NCBI GenBank assembly: GCA_024399115.1
Contig: JAKSHZ010000014.1
Location: 1 to 44,889, forward strand
Direction: 5' to 3'
Source of the DNA: Bacilli bacterium
Lineage (GTDB): Bacteria; Bacillota_I; Bacilli_A; RFN20; CAG-826
Length of the DNA stretch: 44,889 nt
Shown: piece after piece, positions 6,956 through 16,069 of the stretch
Numbering within the stretch: the first letter of the stretch is position 1
Layout of the letters: each line of letters begins with the position of its first letter
The notes under the pieces: generated by a model
Told to the model about the DNA's origin: nothing
Seen by the model: only the letters and a program-made list of their open reading frames with translations
Database searches by the model: none
Made by a program: the position numbers and the translations under genes

Positions 6956-8644
6956 ATGGCTGACGTTATTAAGATTTTGCCTTTAAGTGGGCTTGATGAA
7001 AAAGGAAGAGATTGCTACGTTGTTGAGATTAACAACGATATTTTTGTTTTAGATTGTGGAACTGTTGCTCCTGATAAAACAATTCCTGGTGTCGATTTTC
7101 TTTTACCTAACGCTCAATATCTCTATGAAAACAAAGATCGTGTAAGAGGCTATTTCATTTCACACGGCCATGACGAAAACATGGCAGCTTTAAAATATTT
7201 CTATAAGAAGGCACCTGCTCCTGTTTTCTGTAGCAAAGCAACACGTATGATAATGGAAAAACAAGCTGAAATCAATGGTGTTAATGTCGATTTCCATTTC
7301 TATGAAATTCAACCTTCTGATGAAATAGTGGTCGCAAATAGAAAGATCATTTTCTTCCAAACAACTCATAACTGTTGTTACTCTTCTGGTATCGCTATCG
7401 ATACTGATAAAGGTTACATTGTTTACACAGGTGACTTTATCGTTGACTATTCATTAAAGAATAAAGCTTTTCAATTCGATCTTAAATCATTATCAAAAAT
7501 TTCCGAAAAAGAGACATTCCTTTTAATGGCAGAATCAAAAACTGCTGATAAACCTGGATATTGTTCTCCAAAACACGAAGTTACTTCAAAAATCGAAAGA
7601 TATTTTAAGCAAGATAGACGAATTTACGTTAACTGTTTCTGGCAAAATATCTTCAGAATTTATGAAATTGTCGATTTATGTAAGAAATATAGAAAGAAGA
7701 TCTATTGTTACAATCGCTACACATACGATATTTTCAATATGATTTTAGATATCGAACCTAATTTATATTCAAAGAGTGATTTAGTCACAAAAGATAATCT
7801 TTTAAGAAATAGAAAAGAAGACACAGTTATCTTAATCTTTGGTAAAGGTGAAGAATTATATACAGAAATTAGCAAAATCGTTAACAAAACTAATGAAGAT
7901 AAGAGAATTTTCTTTGAAAAGGGCGATATTTTCTTAAACTGCGCTCTTCCAACTCCTACATTAGAAGTCATCGCAACTAGATGTATTGATTCAATCTATA
8001 GAACTGATGCAGATGTTGTCTGGATTAAAGGCAAAGACGTTTCATCAATGCACGCTAGACAAGATGACTTAAAATTCTTCTTATCAGTTTTAAAACCAAA
8101 ATATTATCTCCCTGTTAGAGGTACATATGTTGAACTTATGGGTAACGCAAAACTTGCAGTTACAATGAACATCGGTCTAACACATAATTCAGTATTTATT
8201 TTGGATAATGGTATGGAATTAATTTTCGGAAATGAACCAAGACCAAGAATTGTTCCTAATGAAGTTAACAATATTAAGATCGAGCCATTCATCGTCGATG
8301 GTAAGGGTATTTCAAACATTGGTACAGAAGTCATCGAAGATAGAAGAAGACTTGGTAGAGATGGTGTTGTAATCATCGCATCAACTGTATCAATTCCAAA
8401 ACAAAGAATTATTTGTGGACCAGATTGCCAAATGAGAGGCTTTGTTTATGTCAAAGAAGCTGAACCAATTGTTAAAGCAATCACAAATATCTATATTGAT
8501 GAAGTAAATAAAGCACTCGCTGCTAATAAAACAGAATTCGCTGAAACTGAAGCTACTATCAAAGATAGAGTTAAGAAATTCATTAAACGTGAAAATGGTA
8601 GAGAACCATTAGTTCACCCAATTGTTATCATTGGTGATAAATAG
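6956..8644 (+). CDS. RNase J-like beta-CASP ribonuclease with altered metal site (RNase J2-type)
   Basis: This 562-residue protein has the RNase J layout: metallo-beta-lactamase, beta-CASP, then a C-terminal domain. RNase J processes and degrades RNA from 5' ends. The metal site is changed. The HxHxDH motif reads H70-G-H72-D-E74-N75, so the zinc-binding Asp and second-site His are Glu and Asn. H138 and D160 (TGDF) are kept, and H366 of the late motif (SSMHARQ) is kept with a one-residue insertion. The conserved PVHGE reads PVRGT (R388). Among known homologues, the low-activity RNase J2 partner shows similar decay, so this may be the J2-type subunit of a J1/J2 pair whose J1 is elsewhere. It is monocistronic, with its own promoter and terminator. 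Confidence 0.85.
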   Translation: MADVIKILPLSGLDEKGRDCYVVEINNDIFVLDCGTVAPDKTIPGVDFLLPNAQYLYENKDRVRGYFISHGHDENMAALKYFYKKAPAPVFCSKATRMIMEKQAEINGVNVDFHFYEIQPSDEIVVANRKIIFFQTTHNCCYSSGIAIDTDKGYIVYTGDFIVDYSLKNKAFQFDLKSLSKISEKETFLLMAESKTADKPGYCSPKHEVTSKIERYFKQDRRIYVNCFWQNIFRIYEIVDLCKKYRKKIYCYNRYTYDIFNMILDIEPNLYSKSDLVTKDNLLRNRKEDTVILIFGKGEELYTEISKIVNKTNEDKRIFFEKGDIFLNCALPTPTLEVIATRCIDSIYRTDADVVWIKGKDVSSMHARQDDLKFFLSVLKPKYYLPVRGTYVELMGNAKLAVTMNIGLTHNSVFILDNGMELIFGNEPRPRIVPNEVNNIKIEPFIVDGKGISNIGTEVIEDRRRLGRDGVVIIASTVSIPKQRIICGPDCQMRGFVYVKEAEPIVKAITNIYIDEVNKALAANKTEFAETEATIKDRVKKFIKRENGREPLVHPIVIIGDK

Positions 8645-8667
8645 ACCTTTTTATGAAGGTCTTTTTA
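8643..8667 (+). terminator. Intrinsic terminator of the RNase J-like gene
   Basis: AGACCTT / AAGGTCT form a 7-bp stem followed by a T tract. It starts inside the stop codon region and ends at the -35 box of the ftsK promoter. Confidence 0.88.
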
Positions 8668-8696
8668 TTTACATATAATGTATGTGCAGGTATAAT
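8668..8696 (+). promoter_or_regulatory. ftsK promoter, predicted leaderless
   Basis: TTTACA (8668-8673), exactly 17 nt, TATAAT (8691-8696). Only 7 nt separate the -10 box from the ftsK ATG and there is no Shine-Dalgarno, so the transcript should start at or one base before the start codon. Confidence 0.78.
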
Positions 8697-8703
8697 TTAA
8701 GAT

Positions 8704-11427
8704 ATGGAATCTAGAAATATCAAAGAAATTTCTAATAAAGCATATCAGAACGTTATAGGCATTCTTTTATGTTTGCTAAGCGCTGTTTTATGCATTAACG
8801 CTGGATATGTTGCAAAAGGACTATCCTTCTCATTTTCTTATGCTTTAGGCATGGGAAGCTATTTATTCTACGCTTTCTTATTTATCGAAGGATGCTTCTT
8901 ATTATTCACTCATAAGCCATTATCAATTAAATCAAGCATCTATTTTTGGTTTGGAATTATTCTCGCTTTAGGTGTGTTTGGATTAATTACTTATATCTCA
9001 GTAGATCAAACAAGTGCCTACTTATCCTTTGTTAATGGTGATGGACAAGTTGGCATCATCGAAAAGATTAGTGGAGTTTTTGGGAATATTTCTTATGGTG
9101 ATAAGGTAGCAAACTATTTCGAGAAAGACCCTGTTATTGTTTTCTTTGGAGATAACGAATTTGGATGCGGATTAATCGGATATGCTCTTTTAGCTTTAGG
9201 TAATAGTGCTTTCTCTTCAACAACTGGTGGACTTGTTATTTCAATTGTTTTAATGGCAGTTGGATTTATTGGCATTGTTCTTCCTATCGTTATAAAGATT
9301 ATTAAGAGCAAGAAAAATGTCGCTCCTGAAGTTCCAACAAATAAAAAAGAAACTAACTCACATAAAAGAATTAAAAATATCAATGTTGTCAAAGGCGCTA
9401 AAAACATTGATCCTAAGACATATCATTCAGAAGTCAGTGGTGCTGGTAAAAACGTAAAGAATTATTCCGAAACTGTTGCACCAAAAACAATCGCGCCTGT
9501 CCCTGCAGTTAATTCTGGCTTTGGAAATAGCTATTTAAATGGACAAAATGAAGAAGTTGCACCTGAAATTGAAAGTATTGATACATTAAAAGAAGCTGTT
9601 TTTGATGTTGAAGGCATCTCAATTCCTTCTGCTCCAAAAGCCGAACCAGTCATCGCTAATATTGAACCTATTCAAGAACTTCCAAAAGAAGAACCTATTT
9701 TTGCTCCTGCTCAAAACGAGATTTTCGCAGAAGAAAAGACAATTGAACCCGTATTTGATTCTCTTGCTGTTGAAGAAGTTGTTGCTCCAAAAGTTGAGAC
9801 TCCTATTGTTCAATCTCAACCTCAGTTTACACAACCAACTCCAACTCCTATTCAACCAGCGGTAACTCAATCTGCTCCTGTTAATGAAGAGCCTAAACAA
9901 GAAGCTCCTAAGAAAAAAGAAAGAGTTAACTTTACTGTTATGAGCAGTGACATGTTAAGACAATACGATACAACTTCAACTGCAGAATTAAACGAACAAG
10001 TCGCAGCTGAAAGAAAAGAAATTATCAACAATACATTTAAAGACTTTAACATTGGTGCTGAAGTAGTTGATTACACAATCGGTCCAAGTGTTACTAGATT
10101 TAATGTTCGCTATAATTCAAATGTTTCAAGTAGGGCAGTTAATAACATTGTTCAAGATATTTCAATCAGACTTAATGGTGTTGATGCAAGATTTGAATCA
10201 GTCGTTGAAGGACAATCTACTTCAGGCCTTGAGATTTCTAATAGAGAAATCACAATGGTTCCATTTAAAGATGTATATGAGGCACTTCCAGATGTTAAGA
10301 AACATCCTTTAGGAGTTGCTTTTGGTAAAAATATTAAGGGACAAGTTATCTGTTCCGACTTTAACGAGTTCCCACATATCTTAGTTTCTGGTACTACAGG
10401 TTCAGGTAAATCAGTTTTCGTTAACTCAATTATCTGTTCTTTAATCATGAGAAACTCACCAGATGATTTAAAACTCGTATTAGTTGATCCTAAGAAAGTT
10501 GAAATGTCTCGTTATGCAGACATGCCTCACTTATTAACACCAATTATTACTGAAGCTAGCAAGGTAAAAGTTTGCTTAGATAAGTTAGTTGATGAAATGG
10601 AAGAAAGATATTCATTATTTAGTAAGAATAATGCTACTAACATCAAGGAATACAATGAAGACTGTGAATTCAACGGTAATGAAAGAATGCCTTACATCGT
10701 AGCTATTCTTGATGAATATGCTGATTTAGTTGATGAATGTAAAGAAATTTCTTTACCTGTAGTCTCTCTTTCACAAAAAGCTAGAGCTTGTGGTATTCAC
10801 CTTATGGTCGCAACTCAAAGACCTTCAACAAACGTTGTTACTGGCGTAATCAAGGCTAATATGCCTACTCACGTTGCTCTTATGACCGCAAACTATGTCG
10901 ACTCAATTACAATTATCGGCGAAGCCGGTGCTGAAAAATTGTTAGGTAAAGGCGATATGCTTGTTCAATCACCTCTTGTTTCAAGAGTTGGTGTTTGTCG
11001 TTTGCAATCTTGCTATATCGATAGAAGAGAAATCGTTGCTATCGTTAGCGATTTAAAATCAAAATATCCAACAGTTTATGATCCTAACTTCTTAGACTTA
11101 GAAGAAAAGAAAACTAGTGACTTTAACCCTGGTGAAGGTGGACCAGAAGAAGTTCCTGGTGGCGGAAACGATGAAGAATCTAAATATAGATCAATTAAAG
11201 AATGGGTTATGGCTCAAGAATATATGTCTATGTCTAGAATTCAAAGAGAATGCGCTGTCGGTTTCAATAGAGCTGGTAGATTCTTCCAAAGACTTCAAAA
11301 GGAAGGCGTTGTCGGTTATGAAACCGAAGGAAATAAGGGTTGCAAAGTCCTTATCCAAGATAAATTCGGTTCAGAGTTCGATGATAGTGCAATCGCAACT
11401 AGCGAAGATAATTCCTATATCAAATAA
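8704..11427 (+). CDS. ftsK: DNA translocase FtsK/SpoIIIE
   Basis: This 907-residue protein is a membrane-anchored ATP-driven DNA pump for chromosome segregation at division. The N-terminus has four to five hydrophobic segments (about 16-36, 42-66, 76-96, 155-200). A long low-complexity linker rich in P, E, A and Q follows (about 210-420). The RecA-like motor has Walker A GTTGSGKS (563-570) and Walker B ILDEYAD (D670, E671). A C-terminal winged-helix gamma domain (about 825-895, KYRSIKEWV to GCKVLI) reads KOPS/SRS-type DNA motifs in known homologues. Length and order are normal for the family. FtsK and SpoIIIE cannot be told apart by sequence alone; no sporulation genes are seen here. The ATG is predicted leaderless. 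The pulA start lies 3 nt beyond the stop. Confidence 0.96.
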   Translation: MESRNIKEISNKAYQNVIGILLCLLSAVLCINAGYVAKGLSFSFSYALGMGSYLFYAFLFIEGCFLLFTHKPLSIKSSIYFWFGIILALGVFGLITYISVDQTSAYLSFVNGDGQVGIIEKISGVFGNISYGDKVANYFEKDPVIVFFGDNEFGCGLIGYALLALGNSAFSSTTGGLVISIVLMAVGFIGIVLPIVIKIIKSKKNVAPEVPTNKKETNSHKRIKNINVVKGAKNIDPKTYHSEVSGAGKNVKNYSETVAPKTIAPVPAVNSGFGNSYLNGQNEEVAPEIESIDTLKEAVFDVEGISIPSAPKAEPVIANIEPIQELPKEEPIFAPAQNEIFAEEKTIEPVFDSLAVEEVVAPKVETPIVQSQPQFTQPTPTPIQPAVTQSAPVNEEPKQEAPKKKERVNFTVMSSDMLRQYDTTSTAELNEQVAAERKEIINNTFKDFNIGAEVVDYTIGPSVTRFNVRYNSNVSSRAVNNIVQDISIRLNGVDARFESVVEGQSTSGLEISNREITMVPFKDVYEALPDVKKHPLGVAFGKNIKGQVICSDFNEFPHILVSGTTGSGKSVFVNSIICSLIMRNSPDDLKLVLVDPKKVEMSRYADMPHLLTPIITEASKVKVCLDKLVDEMEERYSLFSKNNATNIKEYNEDCEFNGNERMPYIVAILDEYADLVDECKEISLPVVSLSQKARACGIHLMVATQRPSTNVVTGVIKANMPTHVALMTANYVDSITIIGEAGAEKLLGKGDMLVQSPLVSRVGVCRLQSCYIDRREIVAIVSDLKSKYPTVYDPNFLDLEEKKTSDFNPGEGGPEEVPGGGNDEESKYRSIKEWVMAQEYMSMSRIQRECAVGFNRAGRFFQRLQKEGVVGYETEGNKGCKVLIQDKFGSEFDDSAIATSEDNSYIK

Positions 11428-11430
11428 CTT

Positions 11431-13554
11431 ATGTCATTTATAAAAGCTAATTTAGTTTCTAAAAGAAAAATAGATGTATTTGTGTTTACCTCAATGGAAA
11501 AACCAAATAATCTTTTTTTCAAATTGTATAAAGATGACGAAGTCGAAATTAAGACAAAAATCATTAAACAAGTTAGCACAGGTGATACTTATATTTATTC
11601 TTTAGAACTCCCAGAAGATTTTAGTTTTGGACACGCTTATTCATTAGCGATGACTGATTTTCCTATGATTAGTGTTGATGTAAGTGACGCCGTTAATTTC
11701 CAAGGATTCGACGAAGAATTCTATTATGATGGTGATGATTTAGGCACTATTTATAGTAAAAAAGAGACAAAATTTGCAGTTTGGGCTCCATTAGCTAGTG
11801 ACGTTACCCTTAAACTTGAAGATGAAAACTCTAATTTCTCTTTAATTAAAATGAAGAGAGGCGAAAAAGGTGTTTATAGAGTAACAGTAGATGGCGATTT
11901 ACTTAATAGAAAATATCATTACTTAGTCACAAATAGTGGCGTTACTAGAGAAGCAAACGACCCTTATGGAAAAGGTGTAAGCTTAAACTCAATTTATAGC
12001 GCGGTCGTTGACTTTGAATCTTTGATTCATAAAGATAGATATTCGCCTGTAACTAAAATAAATAATTATGTAGACGCTGTAATTTATGAAACAAATGTAA
12101 GAGACTTTACAGAGGATAAATATACTAATATTAAGGAAAAAGGAAAATTCCTTGGATTTGTTGAAGAAGGGAAGACTACAAAAGGTGGTCATCCAGCAGG
12201 AATTGATTATTTAAAGTACTTAGGAATTACTCATGTACAACTTAATCCTATTTGTGATTTTGATAATGTTAAAGATGATGATGTTTCTAAATCTTATAAC
12301 TGGGGTTATGACCCTTTATCATATTTTTCTATCGATGGAAGTTTTTCTTCTAATCCAGAAGATCCATCGAGTAGATTAAACGAGTTCTCAACAACGATTG
12401 AGAAACTCCATGAAAAAGACATTAGAGTGGTTTTAGACGTAGTCTATAATCACGTTTTTAACTATATAACTTCTTGTTTTGAGAAGATTGTACCTAATTA
12501 CTATTTTAGAAGAACTAAAAAAGGCCAAATCGCAAACGCTAGTGGATGTGGAAATGATTTTGCTAGCGAACGTTTAATGGTTAGAAAGCTCATCGTAGAT
12601 TCAACTAAATACTTAATTAAGTATTATAACGTTGACGGCTTTAGATTTGATTTAATGGGTTTACTAGATATCGACACAATTAATGAAGTCGTTAAAGAAT
12701 GTAAATCTATTAAATCCGACTTAATTTTCTATGGAGAAGGTTGGAATATGGGCCTAGAACTTCCTCAAGACAAAAAGGCTTGTTCTGACAACCATGATTT
12801 AGTTCCTGGAGTAGCTTTCTTTAATGACACTTATAGAGACATTATTAAAGGCCCAACAAGTAAAGATAGAATTTATCAAAAGGGTTATATAAATGGTGAT
12901 GTAAATTACGCTTATGGTATGGATCATATAATTTACGGTTGCATTAAAGATATTTCATATAAACCAAGATTCTCTGACGCAAATCAATCTATTAATTATG
13001 CCGAATGTCATGATAACCATACTTTATTCGACAAGTTACTTGAAAGTAACTCAGATGAGTCTAAAGAAACTTTATTAAGAAGAATTTCTTTAGCTAATGA
13101 CGTTATTCTTTCTTCTATTGGAATCCCTTTCTTCCATATGGGACAAGAAATAGGCTTATCTAAAGAAGGACTAGATAATACTTACAATGTAACAAAAATC
13201 AACAATATGAATTGGGAACTCATCGATGAAAGATGGGAAATGGTTGAGCATTTTAAAAACAGCATCGCTATAAGAAAAATGCTTAATTATACAAAATTGC
13301 ACAAACTCGAAGAAGTTGATAAATTATTTAAGATTGAACATTGGGACAATGGAATCTATTGTTTAGAGATTACAAATGAGACTTTTTCCCAACCATTTAA
13401 TGAGCTAGTTATATTAATTAACCCTTTAAATAAGAATATTAGTTTTGAGTTCGATAACGACTATACATTAATACATAGTATTAATGGAAAGACAAAAATT
13501 CACGTAAAACGCGGTATTATTTCTGGTGTTTCATTAGCAATTTATTATCGTTAA
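11431..13554 (+). CDS. pulA: Type I pullulanase (GH13, alpha-1,6-glucan debranching)
   Basis: This 707-residue enzyme hydrolyses alpha-1,6 bonds in pullulan, limit dextrin or glycogen. An N-terminal carbohydrate-binding region of CBM48 type (about 100-190, TKFAVWAPLASDVTLKL) precedes the GH13 barrel. The type I signature YNWGYDP (289-295) is present, followed by the four GH13 regions: DVVYNH (336-341), GFRFDLMG with nucleophile D407, YGEGW with acid/base E436, and ECHDNH with D528. There is no signal peptide, so it acts inside the cell, probably in glycogen or maltodextrin use. It starts 3 nt after ftsK without an evident Shine-Dalgarno, so it may depend on coupling to ftsK translation. No other glycan genes are adjacent. 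Confidence 0.93.
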   Translation: MSFIKANLVSKRKIDVFVFTSMEKPNNLFFKLYKDDEVEIKTKIIKQVSTGDTYIYSLELPEDFSFGHAYSLAMTDFPMISVDVSDAVNFQGFDEEFYYDGDDLGTIYSKKETKFAVWAPLASDVTLKLEDENSNFSLIKMKRGEKGVYRVTVDGDLLNRKYHYLVTNSGVTREANDPYGKGVSLNSIYSAVVDFESLIHKDRYSPVTKINNYVDAVIYETNVRDFTEDKYTNIKEKGKFLGFVEEGKTTKGGHPAGIDYLKYLGITHVQLNPICDFDNVKDDDVSKSYNWGYDPLSYFSIDGSFSSNPEDPSSRLNEFSTTIEKLHEKDIRVVLDVVYNHVFNYITSCFEKIVPNYYFRRTKKGQIANASGCGNDFASERLMVRKLIVDSTKYLIKYYNVDGFRFDLMGLLDIDTINEVVKECKSIKSDLIFYGEGWNMGLELPQDKKACSDNHDLVPGVAFFNDTYRDIIKGPTSKDRIYQKGYINGDVNYAYGMDHIIYGCIKDISYKPRFSDANQSINYAECHDNHTLFDKLLESNSDESKETLLRRISLANDVILSSIGIPFFHMGQEIGLSKEGLDNTYNVTKINNMNWELIDERWEMVEHFKNSIAIRKMLNYTKLHKLEEVDKLFKIEHWDNGIYCLEITNETFSQPFNELVILINPLNKNISFEFDNDYTLIHSINGKTKIHVKRGIISGVSLAIYYR

Positions 13555-13617
13555 ACTTTAGGACCAATTCCCACTTTAAATATTTTATAATAATATCAAT
13601 AAGGGGGCACTTTTAAA

Positions 13618-13878
13618 ATGATCAGTGACGTTGTTTTAGTGGGCATTGCAAACGATAATCTCGAACGCGGATTTAGAGATTTTGTCGTAGAATCCACAGA
13701 TGGACTTTCCGGCAATATTAAGACTTCAATTCTTAAAGTTAGATATTGGTCGAAGGAGCCTTACACGCGTATTAATAGGATTAAATACGGTGCAAATGTA
13801 GTTATAAGAGGAAGACTTGAAACAGACGAAGAATTTGGATTACATGTCGTAGCGGAAAGTATTTTTGTGTGTGGTTGA
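13618..13878 (+). CDS. Small SSB-like OB-fold protein
   Basis: This 86-residue protein matches the core of a single-stranded-DNA-binding OB fold. It has V-L-V-G-I-A-N-D with a following R-x-F, a K-V-R-Y-W-S-K strand, then K-Y-G-A-N-V-V-I-R-G-R-L-E and a final V-V-A-E-S-I strand. In ordinary SSB these correspond to GxVxxDPELR, the vxxWxk strand and lxKGxxVxVxGRL. The acidic C-terminal tail that recruits partner proteins in SSB is absent, and the protein ends right after the last strand. It could be an accessory SSB or an OB-fold protein of another role. The start is set by AGGGGG (13602-13606), somewhat far at 11 nt. It ends with TGA, showing that TGA is a stop here. Confidence 0.65.
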   Translation: MISDVVLVGIANDNLERGFRDFVVESTDGLSGNIKTSILKVRYWSKEPYTRINRIKYGANVVIRGRLETDEEFGLHVVAESIFVCG

Positions 13879-13903
13879 TTTTTGAATATTAATGTATTAA
13901 TAT
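13875..13903 (+). promoter_or_regulatory. Putative plsC promoter, predicted leaderless
   Basis: TTGATT (13875-13880, overlapping the upstream TGA stop), a 17-nt spacer and TAATAT (13898-13903), with 6 nt to the plsC ATG and no Shine-Dalgarno. The -10 is not perfect, so this is moderate evidence. Confidence 0.45.
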
Positions 13904-13909
13904 ATACGC

Positions 13910-14716
13910 ATGTCTAACGTAGGAAAAGTCGTAGCAAGAAGGTTCTTTACCTTGTTACATGCATATTTTACTTGGATTCTTCCTTATTCTAAGGACCCTT
14001 CCAAAGAACCAATCAATATTAAATTTAGAAAATTAAAATATTTTATTAATAAACTTAATAAAAACTTAAACGCAGATTTACATGTCAAAGGACTTGATAA
14101 TGTTTTAAATATTCCTTCTGATATTAAATGTGCATTCTTACCAAACCATTTATCAGCATATGATCCAATGATCATTGCTTGTGTTTTACCTGAAGCAGTT
14201 ACTTTCTTAAGTAAGGTCGAAAACAAAAAGATTCCATTAGTCGGTAGAATTATCGCTGCTATGGAAGGTTGCTTTGTTGATAGACAAAACTTCCAAAAGG
14301 CAATTGCTGCAATGTTATACATTCAAGAAGATTTATCTAAGAAAAATAAAAACTGGGTTATCTTCCCTGAAGGTACTAGAAACAAAAATCCAATGGCTCC
14401 ATTGCTTGAATACCACAAAGGTTCTTTCAAAGCTATCATGACAGCGGGTGCTCCAATTATTCCTGTTGCATTATACGGAACTCAAAATGTTTTAAAGTCT
14501 AAATATAAATTAAAGAAATATCCAGTTTACTTAACATTCCTTGATCCAATAATGCCTGAAGAATATAAGGATATGACTCCAGATCAAGTATTAGAATTAA
14601 CTAAATCAAGAACTCAAGAAGAAGTTAACGCTCAAAGAGAAGCATACTTCAAAGAAATTGAAGGCTTATTCAAGAGTAAAAAAGGTTTAAAGAAATACTT
14701 AGAAAGTAAAAATTAG
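13910..14716 (+). CDS. plsC: 1-acyl-sn-glycerol-3-phosphate acyltransferase
   Basis: PlsC transfers an acyl chain to the sn-2 position of lysophosphatidic acid to make phosphatidic acid, at the inner membrane face. The 268-residue protein has the acyltransferase motif NHxxxxD (N79, H80, D85), the glycerol-phosphate-binding motif FPEGTR (152-157), and the late motif PIIPVALYG. A hydrophobic N-terminal stretch (about 11-26) probably helps membrane binding. The C-terminal 60 residues are polar and helical. No plsX or plsY is in the window, but the acyl-activating enzyme at 29433-31424 may feed the same pathway. It ends at a bidirectional terminator shared with rsmF. Confidence 0.92.
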   Translation: MSNVGKVVARRFFTLLHAYFTWILPYSKDPSKEPINIKFRKLKYFINKLNKNLNADLHVKGLDNVLNIPSDIKCAFLPNHLSAYDPMIIACVLPEAVTFLSKVENKKIPLVGRIIAAMEGCFVDRQNFQKAIAAMLYIQEDLSKKNKNWVIFPEGTRNKNPMAPLLEYHKGSFKAIMTAGAPIIPVALYGTQNVLKSKYKLKKYPVYLTFLDPIMPEEYKDMTPDQVLELTKSRTQEEVNAQREAYFKEIEGLFKSKKGLKKYLESKN

Positions 14717-14736
14717 CCTACTGGCTAATTTTTTTT
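14708..14736. terminator. Bidirectional terminator between plsC and rsmF
   Basis: AATTAGCC / GGCTAATT form an 8-bp stem with a 4-nt loop, an A tract on the left and a run of T on the right. It includes the plsC stop region and the last codons of rsmF on the minus strand. Confidence 0.88.
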
Positions 14737-15998
14737 CTTAAATATTTTGGATATCTGTTTTTAATGATATTGCCATCGCTTTTTGCAATGTCTAGGTTAA
14801 TGCCTTTATATTTCAATAGGATGAAACCTCTTTTAGAAGGAATATTTAAGCTTTCACCTGAAAGATATTTAATTGCAGATTGTAGGTCAATTTCCAATTC
14901 GTTATCAAACTGAGAAACAAAGGTAGCATAGTGGTGGTCGTATTTTAAGATATCACCAGAAATTTCTCCTAGTTTAACGCCTTTTCTAATGACTGATAAT
15001 TTTTTAAAAGCATCATCGTTTTGTAAGTAGAAAAGGGAGTCACCAAATCTATTAACATATATGTCTTGCAATGAACTAACATATTTATTTGCCTTAAACT
15101 TTACTTGCTTTTGAGCAGTAGGGTTAAGTTCGCCTGGTTTTTCAATTAAAGCAATGTAATGTCCTTCACCTGGAAACACATTTGGAAGCAAGTGAACGCC
15201 TATGTGCTTTTTTGAGACAACAAAATAATCATTATCAATATCGAGTAATTTTGCATCAGTATTTTTTAGCAATTCTTCAACAACACATTCATCTTCTTCT
15301 TCGCTGAATGAGCAAGTAGAATATATTAACTTCCCGCCCTTTTTAAGCATTGAATATGCAATTTTAATCAATTCTTTTTGAATTTCCGCGAATTTTAGAA
15401 CCTTTTGATAGCTCCAATCTTCTTCCATTTCACGTTGTTTTCTAAACATACCTGAACCAGAACAAGGAGCGTCTAAAATGATCTTATCAAAACGTTCTTG
15501 ATAATCTTGATAAATAGCAGAAAAGTCGTTATTTGTAATAACTACATTTCCTAAGCCTAAACGTTCAACATTTTGTAAAATTAAGCCAGCTCTTTGGTGA
15601 CTTAAATCATTTGAAATTAATAATCCAGTTCCATCTAAAGCCATACTAGCTTGAACAGTTTTACCACCAGGAGCGGCACATAAATCTAATATCTTTTCGT
15701 TACGATTAATTCCTAATAAATATGAAACACACATTGCGCTTGGATCTTGAAGATAATAAGCACCTAAGTCGTGTAAAATGTTCTTTCCTAAATCATATTC
15801 ATCTTTATCATATAAATAAGCATGTTTTACTATTGGATGTGGGTTAACGTTTGGAAACATTTCAAGGAAAGATTCATCGCTAATTTTGTTAGTGTTAAGT
15901 AAAACAGCGTGCTTACTTTTTTCCTCGTTCAAACTAGAAATCAAGTCTTCGATTTCTTTTTCACTCATCCATGAAAGTAAATGCTCTTTAAATGTCAT
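14718..15998 (-). CDS. rsmF: RsmF-like 16S rRNA (cytosine-C5) methyltransferase, NOL1/NOP2/Sun family
   Basis: This 426-residue SAM-dependent enzyme methylates C5 of cytosine in rRNA. The SAM motif LDLCAAPGGKT (105-114) is followed by DAPCSGSG (C179) and YSTCS (C229); the two cysteines are the usual release and nucleophile residues. The N-terminus (QDPSAM at 85-90) is typical. The region after about residue 290 is the extra C-terminal domain seen in RsmF/YebU-type enzymes rather than the short RsmB type. The gene runs opposite to its neighbours. On the minus strand an extended -10, TGC-TAAAAT (16013-16005), ends 6 nt before the ATG with no Shine-Dalgarno, predicting a leaderless mRNA. RsmF versus another paralogue is the main uncertainty. 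Confidence 0.85.
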   Translation of the reverse strand: MTFKEHLLSWMSEKEIEDLISSLNEEKSKHAVLLNTNKISDESFLEMFPNVNPHPIVKHAYLYDKDEYDLGKNILHDLGAYYLQDPSAMCVSYLLGINRNEKILDLCAAPGGKTVQASMALDGTGLLISNDLSHQRAGLILQNVERLGLGNVVITNNDFSAIYQDYQERFDKIILDAPCSGSGMFRKQREMEEDWSYQKVLKFAEIQKELIKIAYSMLKKGGKLIYSTCSFSEEEDECVVEELLKNTDAKLLDIDNDYFVVSKKHIGVHLLPNVFPGEGHYIALIEKPGELNPTAQKQVKFKANKYVSSLQDIYVNRFGDSLFYLQNDDAFKKLSVIRKGVKLGEISGDILKYDHHYATFVSQFDNELEIDLQSAIKYLSGESLNIPSKRGFILLKYKGINLDIAKSDGNIIKNRYPKYLRKKISQ

Positions 15999-16004
15999 AC
16001 ATAT

Positions 16005-16047
16005 ATTTTAGCAATATATTTAAATAAAATATATTTTTTTGTATAAT
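16005..16047. promoter_or_regulatory. Divergent promoter region rsmF / pdp
   Basis: Minus strand: extended -10 TGC-TAAAAT (16013-16005) for rsmF, 6 nt from its ATG. Plus strand: TATAAT (16042-16047) for the pdp operon, 22 nt from its ATG. The -35 boxes are weak on both sides in this nearly pure A/T stretch. Confidence 0.55.
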
Positions 16048-16069
16048 AACTACATTAGCGGTGATTAAT

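Noticed and set aside
9602..9900. Long open frames on both strands in the ftsK linker
   Set aside because: They arise from the repetitive P/E/Q/A-rich codons of the FtsK linker, show biased low-complexity translations, and have no ribosome-binding sites.
16061..16069. GTG start for pdp three codons upstream of the ATG
   Set aside because: The GTG is part of the GGTGA ribosome-binding region, and homologues start at M-R-M-V-D.
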